The translations under genes were made by a program, and so were the position numbers. Positions 43,529-52,956 of a stretch of DNA of 64,000 bases are shown here, one piece after another. Each line of letters begins with the position of its first letter. The stretch's first letter is position 1. The notes under the pieces were generated by a model. The model saw only the letters and a list, made by a program, of their open reading frames with translations, did not search any database and had not been told where the DNA came from. Origin of the DNA: Ktedonobacter robiniae (GTDB lineage Bacteria > Chloroflexota > Ktedonobacteria > Ktedonobacterales > Ktedonobacteraceae); contig NZ_BNJG01000001.1 of assembly GCF_016587375.1 (NCBI RefSeq), forward strand, positions 868,001 to 932,000, written 5' to 3'.

Positions 43529-46062
43529 TTATGCGGCGTGTATTTTGGCCACGATGGAACTTGCCTCGACCGTAGCGAGGGCCGCTACGGCTGACTCTTG
43601 CTCGATTACCAGTGTACCGTTCTCGCTATCGCTATCCACGGTCACCTGGTCGCCCTCCTCTATTGCGCCACGCAGAATGGCCTCAGCGAGCAAATCATTC
43701 AGCAGAGACTGGATCGTGCGACGCAACTGGCGCGCTCCATAGGAGACATCATAGCCATGCTGCACCAGGAAATGACGTGCCTGAGGGGTTACCGTCAAGG
43801 TCACTGGCAGGGCGGTAAAGCGCTCATTCAGGCGGCTCTGGGTCTGATGGATCATCATATCTACGATCTGGTTCAGGTGCTCACGCGTCAACGAATGGAA
43901 GACGATGATATCATCAAAGCGATTGAGCAGTTCAGGACGGAACATCCCCTTCAAGGCCGGCAAGACACGCTGGCGAATACGCTCCGTATCCTCCTGCTGC
44001 CGTACCTGGGCATTCTTCTGCCGTGGAGTAAAGGCCATCGAACCGGTCGAGAGCTGCTCAGCTCCTGCGTTCGAGGTCAGAATAATAATCGTATCTCTGA
44101 AGGAGACGCTCTGTCCATGCGCATCCGTCAACACGCCATCATCCAGAATCTGCAAGAGCAGATCAAATACCTTGGGGTGCGCCTTCTCGATCTCGTCGAA
44201 GAGTACCACGCTATATGGCTGGCGACGCACGGCCTCCACAAGCTGTCCAGGCTGGTCAGAGCCGGCATAGCCGACAGGGGTACCAATCAGGCGCGAGGCG
44301 TGGTGGCTCTCCATAAATTCGGACATATCAAAACGTATGAGTGCCTTGCTATCCGTGAAAATGGTCTCAGCCAGGGCACGCGCCAGCTCTGTCTTCCCTA
44401 CGCCGGTTGGTCCCACAAACAGGAAGGAACCAATTGGGCGCCGTCCATCATGCATCGAGGAGCGGGCGCGGCGTACGGCACGTGCGACGGCCTGTACAGC
44501 TTCGTGCTGCCCTACCACACGCTTATGCAATTCATTCTCCAGCGAGAGCAGCATGCGGCGTTCAGAGGTCGTCAGCCGTGTGACGGGAATGCCCGTCCAG
44601 CTGGACACAATATGCGCAATAGCCTCTTCGTCAATCGTAGGGTAGGCCTCGTCATCAGCCATCCAGCTCTGCTCAGCTAGCCAGAGCTCGCCCCGCAACT
44701 CCTGTTCCCGCTTGAGCAAGACCAATCCCTTGTGAAAATCCTGCTGCGAGATGGCATAATTTTTCTCACGTGTTGTGCTTGTCAGCTGGTCGCGCAGATG
44801 CTGGATCCCCTGGGGGGCAGCGAACGCTTCACACGCGCACGTGCGCAGGCCTCATCGACCAGGTCAATGGCCTTATCGGGCAAGAAGCGTCCCTGAATAT
44901 AGCGCTTCGACAGTTGGGCGGCACTCTCGATGGCGGCGTCGGTGATATTGACCTCGTGGAATGTCTCGTAGCGCGGACGCAGCGTGCGCAGACAGGCGAT
45001 GGTCTCATCAATCGTCGCCTCGGGCACTATCACGGGCTGGAAGCGGCGCTCCAGGGCGGGATCAGCCTCGATATGGCGGCGGTATTCCTCCATCGTCGTT
45101 GCGCCAATACAGCGGAACTCACCGCGAGCCAGCAACGGCTTGAAGAGATTGGCGGCATCAAGCGACCCCTCGCCACCCGCACTCTGCACGAGGGTATGCA
45201 CCTCATCGATAAAGAGAATCAGGTTCTTTGCCGCCGCGACCTCGCGCATGACTCCGCGCAGACGATGCTCAAAATCGCCGCGCAGCTTGGTACCCGCAAC
45301 CAGGGACGCCACATCTAATCCAACCACGCGACACTGGCGAAACTCGTCAGGTACCTGCCCCTCGATAATCCGCGTCGCCAAGGCCTCAGCCAGGGCGGTC
45401 TTACCGACACCCGGTTGTCCGATGAGGATAGGATTGTTCTTCGAGCGACGTGCCAGAATCTGGAGCATACGCTCAATCTGTACCTCGCGCCCCACTACTG
45501 GCTCCAACTCCTCCATCAAGGCATCCATAGTCAGATCACGACTATACTCATTCAGGAGAGGGGTCTCATCATAGAAAGCCTGGAAACGCACCGCGAACTG
45601 GAGATTATCATAGCCTTTATTCGTCAGTTGTTTGAGTTGTTTCTGTGCAGCGTCCGCCGAAATATCCATAGTATTCAACACCCCCATTGTCGTGCTGTCC
45701 TGGTCTACAAAAATAGCGCGCAGCAGATGCTCTAGCGAAACAAGTTCTTCATTCTCCAATAGGGCCTCCTCTTCAGCTCTTTTGAGCGTTGCACGGGCGG
45801 ATGGGTTGAGCGCGGGCGTGCTGATCAACGCTTTATGACCAAATCCAAGCACAAACTCCAGGGTCTGGGCGACCCGGTACGGGCTGGTATGCATTGACGC
45901 AAAGAGGGCTTCTATCAGAGGATTATTTAGCTTGAGCAACCCCAGGAACAGATGAGCGCTACCCACCGAACGATGGCAGAGGCGAATCGCCTCTTCGCGC
46001 GCCAGGGCAAGTACCTGGCGAAGTTCGGGGGTATAATTACTGTATTTTTTGGGCTGCTTCAT
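43529..46062 (-). CDS. clpC: ClpC/ClpB-type AAA+ unfoldase, interrupted by one frameshift
   Basis: The N-terminal frame starts at the ATG at 46062 (AAAGGAG upstream) and breaks off at 44782; the C-terminal frame runs to 43529. Adding one base to the G6 run at 44812-44817 joins them into 844 residues. Domains: Clp repeat region 1-150, first AAA with GQPGVGKTALAEAL and ILFIDEVHTL, a short UVR-like linker that becomes readable only after correction (KNYAISQQDFHKGLVLLK), second AAA with GPTGVGKTELARAL and VVLFDEIEKAHP, then the C-terminal D2-small domain. It unfolds proteins for ClpP or acts as chaperone. A sequencing error is the simplest explanation; phase variation or programmed -1 shift are alternatives. 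Confidence 0.85.
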
Positions 46063-46393
46063 CCTTAGCTCCTTTTTGAGATAACCACGTCAAGATAATG
46101 AGAATAGAGCGAGACTGTAAACACACGTCTCTCATGTCACGAAAGCCACGTTAAGAGAGACAGGCTATCGACCAGTAAGTGTTTAGCAAGGCTGTGTTGC
46201 AATTGTACTCTAAAAGATTTCCCAGGCTCTATCCCGAAAAAGTTTTTTTGCCTTGTACCAGGCCCATAACTACCAGTCGGCAAGGCCCAACCTCCATTGA
46301 AAAAATATAGGACCACACCCCCCAATAGTACCAACCAGGCGCTCTCTAGTAGGGAATTTGTGGTCCAACACAAGTGATACAGCAGGCGGAGCC
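46063..46393. other. Region between the ROK gene and clpC
   Basis: Both genes are on the minus strand. A weak promoter-like pair for clpC, TTTACA-N17-TTATCT, lies at about 46096-46124. No CIRCE-type heat-shock operator is visible. The stretch after the ROK stop holds no gene. Confidence 0.4.
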
Positions 46394-47305
46394 TCAATGC
46401 AGGATCGATTCCTCGGATGTAGCGAGCAGGAGCGCGGCCCCAACCAGAGGCGCATCCTCCTTAAGGCGAGCAGGGATCAATATCAGGCGGGTCCAGTTTA
46501 AGCGAGCGTCTATCTTCTGCTGCAAGAGGGGGAGGAGAAAAGGGTTATACAAGGCAATCGCGCCACTCACGGCGATAACCTCAACCTTGGTAAGCTGGGC
46601 CAGGTTCACCAGGCCCAGAGCTAGCTTGTCACTGAAGGTCTCCCAGAAGGTGGGGTCCTGTATCTGCTCGATGGGGCGTCCATAGCGTTGTTCAAGCTGT
46701 CTACCGCCAGTAAAAGGCTCCAGGCACCCGACCTGTCCACAGAGACAGCGCAACTCATTTCCATCCAGCAACTGATGCCCAATCTCAATGGAGACCGTCA
46801 CCCCCACACCGGCCTTCTCAAGATGTATGGCGGCCCCCGTACCCGTGGAGAGCGTTACATAGGCACAGCGCTCGCTCGACGCCAGGACACCAAAACGCTT
46901 CTCGCCCAGCAGCCCACAGACGGGATCATGTGCCAGGCAAGCGGGGCAACCCAGGCGCGCCTCCAGATCGGCGGCCAGGGGCTGCTGAACATAATCCAGC
47001 AAGTTAGGGGCAATTGTGACCATCCGTCCATCCAACGCGAGCCGCCCACCAATCGAGACCCCAATTCCAGCAAGCGCATTCAGTAAGCCATGGTCGCGCA
47101 GGGTCACACATATCTGCTCCACCTGCCGTGCATACTCTTGCGGCGTCGGGAAACGCGCCAACAGGGTAAACGTGGGAGCATCAAACGAGGGAAAAAGGCC
47201 AATACGTGTGTTGGTTCCTCCAATATCCACACCGACAGCGGGGAGCATCATCGGCGTAGATGAAGTGTGTGCCGCGTGTGGGAAGGCATCTGACTGAGTT
47301 GGCAT
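46394..47305 (-). CDS. ROK-family sugar kinase (glucokinase-like)
   Basis: 303 residues, ATG start. AVGVDIGGTNTRIGLFPS is the ATP phosphate-binding loop of ROK proteins and LCGQVGCLEPFTGG matches their zinc-binding CxCGxxGCxE motif (here CLCGQVGCLE). The catalytic Asp is expected in CLAHDPVCG (usual xNDxN; here HDP), a small deviation. There is no N-terminal helix-turn-helix, so it is an enzyme rather than a repressor. Substrates are usually glucose, N-acetylglucosamine or fructose; not readable here. It stands alone, divergent from the MFS gene. Confidence 0.9.
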   Translation of the reverse strand: MPTQSDAFPHAAHTSSTPMMLPAVGVDIGGTNTRIGLFPSFDAPTFTLLARFPTPQEYARQVEQICVTLRDHGLLNALAGIGVSIGGRLALDGRMVTIAPNLLDYVQQPLAADLEARLGCPACLAHDPVCGLLGEKRFGVLASSERCAYVTLSTGTGAAIHLEKAGVGVTVSIEIGHQLLDGNELRCLCGQVGCLEPFTGGRQLEQRYGRPIEQIQDPTFWETFSDKLALGLVNLAQLTKVEVIAVSGAIALYNPFLLPLLQQKIDARLNWTRLILIPARLKEDAPLVGAALLLATSEESILH

Positions 47306-47462
47306 GGCAAGACATCCTATCTCTTTGTAGCTGACACGACTATTTTCCCACTCTCATGGGAAGGGAAAGCTCCCTTTCCGTGTTTGTAACTGAGAGAGGG
47401 CTATAAAATAAATTTTATGTCAACTATAATACATAGTAATTCTTAGAACTAACGAGGTATTC

Positions 47463-48809
47463 GTGTCAGACAAACAATCAATACAAGGGGGAAATGGTGT
47501 TCCCCCACCAGCGAAAATCGATCCTTATGGTGCGCTCCGTATTCGCGACTTTCGTCTCCTGTTCCTGGGTTCGCTCATCGCGAGCATAGGTCAACGCATG
47601 CTAAGCGTGGCTATCGGTTGGGAACTCTATGTACGCACGCATTCAGCACTTATTCTAGGCGGAGTAGGCCTGGTACAGGTCCTACCAGTCATATTTTTAT
47701 CACTTCCCGGTGGCCAACTCGCCGATACGTATAACCGCAAACGTATCATTCTGGTGACAGAGGCCGCCCTGGTGCTCATCTCACTGGCCCTGGCGGCTCT
47801 CTCCTACACCCAAGCCCCCATCTGGATGGTTTATTTCTGCCTCCTGCTTGTGGGATGCGCATCCGCGTTTAACAGCCCCGCCTCCGAGGCCTTTCTCTCG
47901 GAAACGGTGCCCGAGAGTAGCTTTGAGAACGCGGCGACCTGGTTCAGCAGTTCATGGCAACTGGCCTCGGTTCTCGGCCCGGCCCTGGGCGGCTTCGCCA
48001 TCGCTCTCTTTCACGGCACCATTCAGGTCTATCTCTTCAATACCCTGACAGGCCTCCTCTTCGTCATCCTGCTATGGCAGATACGAACCCTGGCCCCTGC
48101 CAATATCAAGAAGACAAGCAGTAAAAAGACCACGCTTCAGGACCTTGGCGAGGGCTTTGCCTTTCTACGCCATGCCCCGATTATCCTGGCCGCGATTACG
48201 CTTGATCTCTTTGCCGTGCTCCTGGGCGGCGCGACAACCTTAATGCCCATTTTCGCGCAGGACATTCTCAAGGTTGGACCTACAGGTCTGGGGTGGCTGG
48301 AGGCCGCGCCCTCGCTTGGCGCTATCTGCGTAACACTCTTCATCGCCCATCGCCCACCCTTTCAGCGCGCCGGGCGGACCTTGCTCCTGGCGGTCGCGGG
48401 CTTTGGTCTGGCGACAATCGTCTTCGGCGTTTCACAGTCCTTCTGGCTCTCGCTCGTGATGCTTTTCTGCCTGGGCGGGTTGGACAATATTAGCGTCATT
48501 ATTCGCAGCACCCTTATGCTGACTCGGACACCCAATCATATGCGCGGGCGGGTCTCGGCGGTCAACTCCATTTTCGTCGCCTCATCCAACCAGTTAGGCG
48601 GCTTTGAGTCGGGAGTCACGGCCCAATTCTTAGGGCCTGTTCTCTCCGTAGTAATCGGTGGCATCGGCACCGTCCTGGTTGTCTTAGCCGTAGCCGGTAT
48701 CTGGCCCGAGATGCGCCGCCTGGGTACGCTACGCGAGACAGGAGACGAGGCCGTAGCGCTCACAGCCCAAAACGAGATTGCTGAAGCGTCTGAACTCCCA
48801 GTTCAATAG
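47463..48809 (+). CDS. MFS transporter, DHA3-type exporter
   Basis: 448 residues, GTG start with GAGG. Twelve hydrophobic segments; FRLLFLGSLIASIGQRMLSV at the start and GGQLADTYNRKRII as the loop 2-3 signature of MFS proteins. DHA3 members (MefA, EntS-like) export macrolides, siderophores or other small molecules; the substrate is unknown. A central hydrophilic loop of about 25 residues (IKKTSSKKTT) separates the two halves. The gene ends 21 bases before a 74-bp palindrome that doubles as terminator for the tRNA-Arg on the other strand. Confidence 0.9.
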   Translation: MSDKQSIQGGNGVPPPAKIDPYGALRIRDFRLLFLGSLIASIGQRMLSVAIGWELYVRTHSALILGGVGLVQVLPVIFLSLPGGQLADTYNRKRIILVTEAALVLISLALAALSYTQAPIWMVYFCLLLVGCASAFNSPASEAFLSETVPESSFENAATWFSSSWQLASVLGPALGGFAIALFHGTIQVYLFNTLTGLLFVILLWQIRTLAPANIKKTSSKKTTLQDLGEGFAFLRHAPIILAAITLDLFAVLLGGATTLMPIFAQDILKVGPTGLGWLEAAPSLGAICVTLFIAHRPPFQRAGRTLLLAVAGFGLATIVFGVSQSFWLSLVMLFCLGGLDNISVIIRSTLMLTRTPNHMRGRVSAVNSIFVASSNQLGGFESGVTAQFLGPVLSVVIGGIGTVLVVLAVAGIWPEMRRLGTLRETGDEAVALTAQNEIAEASELPVQ

Positions 48810-48829
48810 CAATTGTAGGCGCCCTCCTG

Positions 48830-48903
48830 CTCGGGATCGCTAAATATAAAAGAGAGACCAGCTTGTACAAGCTGGTCTCTCTTTTATATTTAGCGATCCC
48901 GAG
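48830..48903. repeat. 74-bp perfect palindrome reaching into tRNA-Arg
   Basis: Two 37-base exact halves (48830-48866, 48867-48903) without spacer, centre CTTGT|ACAAG. The right half contains the last ten bases of the tRNA-Arg, so the left half carries an inverted copy of that tRNA 3' end. Likely terminator for both the tRNA and the MFS gene. Confidence 0.93.
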
Positions 48904-48966
48904 AGGGGTCGAACCTCCGACCTACAGATCCGCAATCTGTCGCTCTATCCACTGAGCTACGGGATC
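48894..48966 (-). tRNA. tRNA-Arg (anticodon GCG), copy 1
   Basis: 73-nt cloverleaf on the minus strand: acceptor GATCCCG/CGGGATC, D-arm GCTC/GAGC, anticodon stem ACAGA/TCTGT with loop TTGCGGA (GCG), T-arm GGAGG/CCTCT with loop TTCGACC, discriminator G. CCA not encoded. Differs from copy 2 by one base in the variable loop. Confidence 0.93.
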
Positions 48967-49019
48967 AATCATATGCTATTCAATTGTTTTCAGACCAATC
49001 GTTGCCGACTGATATCTGG

Positions 49020-49092
49020 CGATCCCGAGAGGGGTCGAACCTCCGGCCTACAGATCCGCAATCTGTCGCTCTATCCACTGAGCTACGGGATC
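49020..49092 (-). tRNA. tRNA-Arg (anticodon GCG), copy 2
   Basis: Same fold and sequence as copy 1 except one base in the variable loop (AGGCC instead of AGGTC). It lies 53 bases upstream of copy 1 on the same strand; the two are a tandem duplication and probably share a transcript. Confidence 0.93.
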
Positions 49093-49167
49093 AATCACGG
49101 GTTGTATACTACAGCATTCTTGGAGAATTGTCAAGAGCTTTGAAGGCCTTTTTCAAAATTAGTTTTT

Positions 49168-49464
49168 CTAAGCATTCAGCTCTTCAGAAATGGCTGCCGC
49201 ATCCTTACACAGAACCCAACCCCCATTCGGGGGCGCGGCGCCACTCTCGTGGCTAACGCTAACGCGCTCAGGGTTCTGTATAGGTACTTCCCCTGGTGGT
49301 GCAGAGATAAAATAAGCAGACATATGCTCTACACCGGGCAACCAGGTTACAGGATCGCGGCAGACACAAGAACTCACAATAAGACCAGCCAGAAACGCGT
49401 AAGAAGCGAGCAGGGCGCACTAAACACGCTCAGCGCGTATTGCCCGAATCGTATCAGTGCGCAT
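49168..49464 (-). pseudogene. Putative lipoprotein gene interrupted by an in-frame TAG
   Basis: From the ATG at 49464 the frame reads MRTDTIRAIRAERV, a TAG stop at codon 15 (49422-49420), then CALLASYAFLAGLIVSSC, which together look exactly like a lipoprotein signal: charged start, hydrophobic core, lipobox VSSC. The frame continues to 49168 (99 codons). No family is recognised. It follows the ArsR gene by 27 bases. Either a nonsense mutation has silenced it or the actual start is a weak internal GTG at 49377, which would remove the signal peptide. No strong ribosome binding site is seen. Confidence 0.35.
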
Positions 49465-49491
49465 GCAACCCAGTCCCTACATCATAAGTGA

Positions 49492-49920
49492 CTACGCAAG
49501 CCCCTCAATGACATCACGCGCGCGTGCTAGAGCATCGCGACGCACATAGTAGTAGGCCCACAGGCCCTTCTTACGGCAATCGACCAGTCCCGCATCACGC
49601 AGAATGCGCAGGTGGTGCGAGATTGTTGGCTGCTCTAGTGTGAAGCTCTCTACTATTTCAAAGACACACACTTCTCCTTCGTGTCGACTTAGCAGGCTCA
49701 AAATGCGCAAGCGTGTCGGATCAGCCAGCGCCTTGAGCAGGCGCGCCTGAACCACGGCGTCATCCTCACTTAGAGTGGGCACAAATTTAGGTGCAATACC
49801 TACGGTAGTGCTCCCGAGAGCGGCCGCCGCCTGGCGGTGTAGTGCATTGGCGGCAGATGGTGCCGAATTCACAGCTGCTGTCGCGATACGATTGGTATTT
49901 CCCTGATTCATCGATGTCAT
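49492..49920 (-). CDS. ArsR/SmtB-family regulator
   Basis: 142 residues from the ATG at 49920, which follows GGAGAG by six bases; the frame opens six codons earlier. The winged helix is standard: LLKALADPTRLRILSLLS, then LEQPTISHHLRILRDAGLVD and the wing RKKGLWAYYYV. The ELCVC-type metal site of ArsR/SmtB is replaced by GEVCVFEIV, with one Cys, so the inducer may be an arsenite-like metalloid, sulfur species or none. The first 45 residues are a non-conserved low-complexity extension. A palindrome in its upstream region is a plausible autoregulatory site. Confidence 0.88.
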   Translation of the reverse strand: MTSMNQGNTNRIATAAVNSAPSAANALHRQAAAALGSTTVGIAPKFVPTLSEDDAVVQARLLKALADPTRLRILSLLSRHEGEVCVFEIVESFTLEQPTISHHLRILRDAGLVDCRKKGLWAYYYVRRDALARARDVIEGLA

Positions 49921-49995
49921 AAACTTCTCTCCTTCCATCCTCCCAACCGGATGTCAAACCTACGATTGAGTCTGGGGTTTTTCGTATGGTACCTT

Positions 49996-50030
49996 TACCT
50001 ATAATAACTAGATACCTATAATAATTATAG
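49996..50030. promoter_or_regulatory. Direct repeats and palindrome upstream of the ArsR gene
   Basis: TACCTATAATAA occurs twice (49996-50007, 50013-50024), 17 bases apart, and the second copy overlaps the perfect palindrome CTATAAT-A-ATTATAG (50016-50030). This is a candidate operator and promoter region for the ArsR-type gene. Confidence 0.55.
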
Positions 50031-50264
50031 AACTCTATCCAAATCGGCCTTGTAAATACACTTTGCCCATCAGTCAGAAACGGCTTTTTTTTCTCTTAAA
50101 TCTTCTCCTGTCACTAAATGGGCAAAGGCATTCTTTGGCGTTCTGGCGCTATTCTAGCGGGCAAAGAGAAAGAGGAATACCCAAACAACAATCAACGTCA
50201 TTCGCCCATCTGAGTAAGCTCTGAGAAGCTTTTACGCAAAAACTATACAGGAATAGATCCTAAA

Positions 50265-50300
50265 CAAGACAGGCCTCCTTATACAAGGAGGCCTGTCTTG
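50265..50300. terminator. Perfect hairpin, 16-bp arms
   Basis: CAAGACAGGCCTCCTT (50265-50280), loop ATAC, exact complement (50285-50300). No adjacent gene end explains it; it may end an unseen transcript or be a degenerate member of the hairpin family. Confidence 0.6.
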
Positions 50301-50813
50301 TCAGCAAAGTACCAACGCTCTTAATGATATCAATGTTGATAGTAAAGAAAAATCTGTGAGGTACCTGGAATCCTTGTCAGATACCCTCGGCTGAAGCCTG
50401 ACACGTATACACAAATATGAAAGTTTGCAGAAGATCCTCAGCATGATGCGAGGGAAAGGTGTTGAAAAAAACGCCCCTTGATGCACAATGATGTGCTTTC
50501 AGCTTGGCGAGACAAGCGACTTTTCACCAAAAGTGTGTCATCTCTCGTGTGGGGGAAAACGAGGCACCTGCAGCACATCGCTTCCGTGTTCTTTCTCAAG
50601 ATCACATATTTGTGTGTAAGTGCCAGGCTTACAAGACGGGGGCATCCTGCCACGGGTTTGGTGAAGAAACTTCCACGCATCTTTTCATCTAGAGGAGCAG
50701 GAGGCTTGAGAAAGGGGGAAAATATATCTTTTTCTATTTACGGTTAATGATTGCTCTTGTTGTATTTACCGAAGACTTTTCACTCCTACATAGCTCGCAG
50801 GGGCGAAAAGGGC

Positions 50814-50850
50814 GCAAGATGGAGGCAAGCGCTGTCTGCCTCCATCTTGC
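50814..50850. terminator. Hairpin, 14-bp arms
   Basis: GCAAGATGGAGGCA and its complement around a 9-base loop. No clear associated gene. Confidence 0.55.
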
Positions 50851-50891
50851 ATGTAAGAGGCGTCGTTGAATACCAGGCGCATAACAAAAAG

Positions 50892-50930
50892 AGCGAGAGC
50901 GAGGTAGAGTATATCTACCTTGCTCTCGCT
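50892..50930 (-). terminator. Terminator-like hairpin after aspS
   Basis: AGCGAGAGC...GAGGTAGA pairs with TCTACCT...GCTCTCGCT with one bulge; lies 36 bases beyond the aspS stop. Confidence 0.6.
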
Positions 50931-50965
50931 ATACATTTTCCTCGTCCCCCTATGGGAAACAAGCG

Positions 50966-52760
50966 TTACTTTGTTGGCTCTGGGCGAACCTGCAAATGTA
51001 ATTCGTTGAGTTGCTTGTCATCGACCGGGGAAGGTGCTCCCATAAGCAAGTCCTGGGCGCTCTGCGTCTTGGGGAAGGCAATTACTTCGCGAATGTTATC
51101 CTCATCGGCGAAGAGCATAACCAGGCGGTCGACACCCAGGGCGATGCCACCGTGAGGGGGCGCGCCATACTCAAAGGCCTCTAGCATATGCCCGAACTGC
51201 TCCTGGATCTGCTCGTCGCTCATCTTCATCAATGAGAAGACCTTGCGCTGGAGTTCGGCCACATTGATACGGACGCTACCGCCGCCGACCTCAAACCCGT
51301 TACAGATGATGTCATACTGTTTGGCGCGAATATCCAGCGGATTGGAGTCCAGGCGCTCGATATGCGCCTCATCCATGCCAGAGAAGGGATTGTGCTCCGC
51401 ATCATAGCGCTGGAGATCCTCATCGTAGTGGAACAGCGGGAAGTCCACAACCCAGCACAGCGCCATCTCCTCTGGATCGATCAGCTTCAGGCGCTCCGCC
51501 ATCTTGACACGCAGGCGGAAGAGGACATCATTGGCAACCTTGGCACTGTCGGCCACAAAGAGCAGGAGATCGCCAGGCTGGCCCTCCAGGCGCTCCACAA
51601 TGGCCTGCACCTCTTCAGGAGCCATGAACTTGGTCAGGGGAGACTTAATCGCGCCACCCTCCTGAATCGCCAGTTGTACCAGGCCTTTGGCCCCCAGTGT
51701 ACGCGCGAACTCGGTGATCTCATCGACCTCTTTGCGCGTATAGCTTGCGCCACCAGGCACCTTCAAGCCCTTGACCATGCCGTTCGCAGAGAGTGCGCTC
51801 TTAAAGACGCCAAAGGTACCCGCCTCCGCCAGGTCTGAGATCTCCACCAGGGGAAGATCAAAGCGCAGGTCGGGGTGGTCCGTGCCATAGCGGTCCATGG
51901 CCTCTTTAAAGCTCAGGTGTGGGAAGGGATGCTGCTTAATATGCTTCTTCGTCGTCTTCTCGATCAGCTTAATCAGCATATCCTCGATAAGACCCATGAC
52001 ATCTTCTTCAGAGACAAAGGCCATCTCGACGTCGAGCTGAGTAAACTCAGGCTGACGGTCGGCACGCTGGTCCTCGTCGCGAAAAACAGCGTGCGATCTG
52101 GAAATAACGATCCAGTCCCGCGACCATAAGGAGCTGCTTGAGCTGCTGAGGTGACTGGGGCAGCGCATAAAACTCGCCCTCGTACAGGCGGCTTGGCACC
52201 AGGTAGTCGCGCGCGCCCTCTGGCGTACTCTTCATCAGGATGGGCGTCTCAATCTCCAGGAAGCCACGCTCATCGAGATAGTCGCGCATCTCCTTGACGA
52301 TGCGGTGGCGCAGGATGATGTTATCGCGCATATGAGGACGGCGCAGGTCGAGATAGCGATACTTGAGGCGCAGAGGCTCATCGACCTGGATTGCGTCGCT
52401 ATTGATCGGGAAAGGTGTCGTGCGCGAGTGATTGAGAATCTCAATCGACTGGGCGACAATCTCGATCTCGCCTGTGGGCAACTGTGTGTTCTCTGTTCCA
52501 GGAAGACGACGCTTCACCAGTCCTTTTACCTGCACCACATACTCTGAACGCACCTCAGACGCAATCTGATGCGCCTCGCGCGAACGTTCGGGGTCGCAAA
52601 TAACCTGCGTCAAGCCATAGCGGTCGCGCAAATCGAGAAAGATCAGGCCACCATGGTCACGGCGACGATTGACCCAACCGGAGAGCGTCACCTCGCGGTC
52701 AATATCCTTCGCGGTCAACTCGCCACAGGTGGCGCTGCGAAAATGCACCTCAAAAGCCAC
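50966..52760 (-). CDS. aspS: Aspartyl-tRNA synthetase, interrupted by one frameshift
   Basis: The N-terminal frame starts with GTG at 52760 (AAGGAG nine bases upstream) and runs out of frame after [11 protein letters not shown]; the rest of the protein continues in another frame to 50966. Removing one base from the A5 run at 52082-52086 restores the usual [20 protein letters not shown] (class II motif 2) and gives 597 residues, the normal bacterial length with GAD insert. OB-fold anticodon domain at about 1-110 ([21 protein letters not shown] in shorter form [11 protein letters not shown]), motif 3 as [12 protein letters not shown]. AspRS is essential, so the frameshift is probably a sequencing artefact. 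Confidence 0.9.
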
Positions 52761-52858
52761 GTTACAATGCTCCTTACTGCTTTTTATTGCTTTTTATTTC
52801 CATATATCGGACGATACCGTATACCCTAAAGATTACGGACAATGATACTGCGAACAAC

Positions 52859-52886
52859 AAAAAAAAGCTACCTTTCCTGTGGCAGC
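52859..52886 (-). terminator. Intrinsic terminator of the PP2C gene
   Basis: On the minus strand GCTGCC-N8-GGTAGC forms a short stem followed by eight T residues. It lies 70 bases beyond the frameshift-corrected stop of the phosphatase gene, supporting that longer end. Confidence 0.7.
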
Positions 52887-52956
52887 TCCCAGCCAGCGGC
52901 TTGCTGTTTCTTGCGCTGTCGAGAACTGTCAAAGGAGAGGTAACTTCCTGGCCCGC

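Larger units (their letters stand above)
50031..50965. other. Large intergenic region with several hairpins
   Basis: Nearly 1 kb without a supported gene. Contains inverted repeats TTTGCCCAT/ATGGGCAAA (about 50063 and 50128), a 16-bp hairpin at 50265-50300, a 14-bp hairpin at 50814-50850 and the aspS-end hairpin at 50892-50930. Open frames of 80-134 codons overlap on both strands but show no family pattern or good ribosome binding sites. Confidence 0.45.

Noticed and set aside
43598..44680. 360-codon plus-strand frame opposite the clpC-type gene
   Set aside because: Antisense to conserved AAA motifs; no start signal or family pattern.
46096..46124. CIRCE or heat-shock operator upstream of clpC
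   Set aside because: The required TTAGCACTC-N9-GAGTGCTAA pattern is not found; only a weak housekeeping-like promoter is visible.
50478..50747. Small genes in the region between ArsR and aspS
   Set aside because: Frames overlap on both strands, lack good ribosome binding sites and have no recognisable domain.
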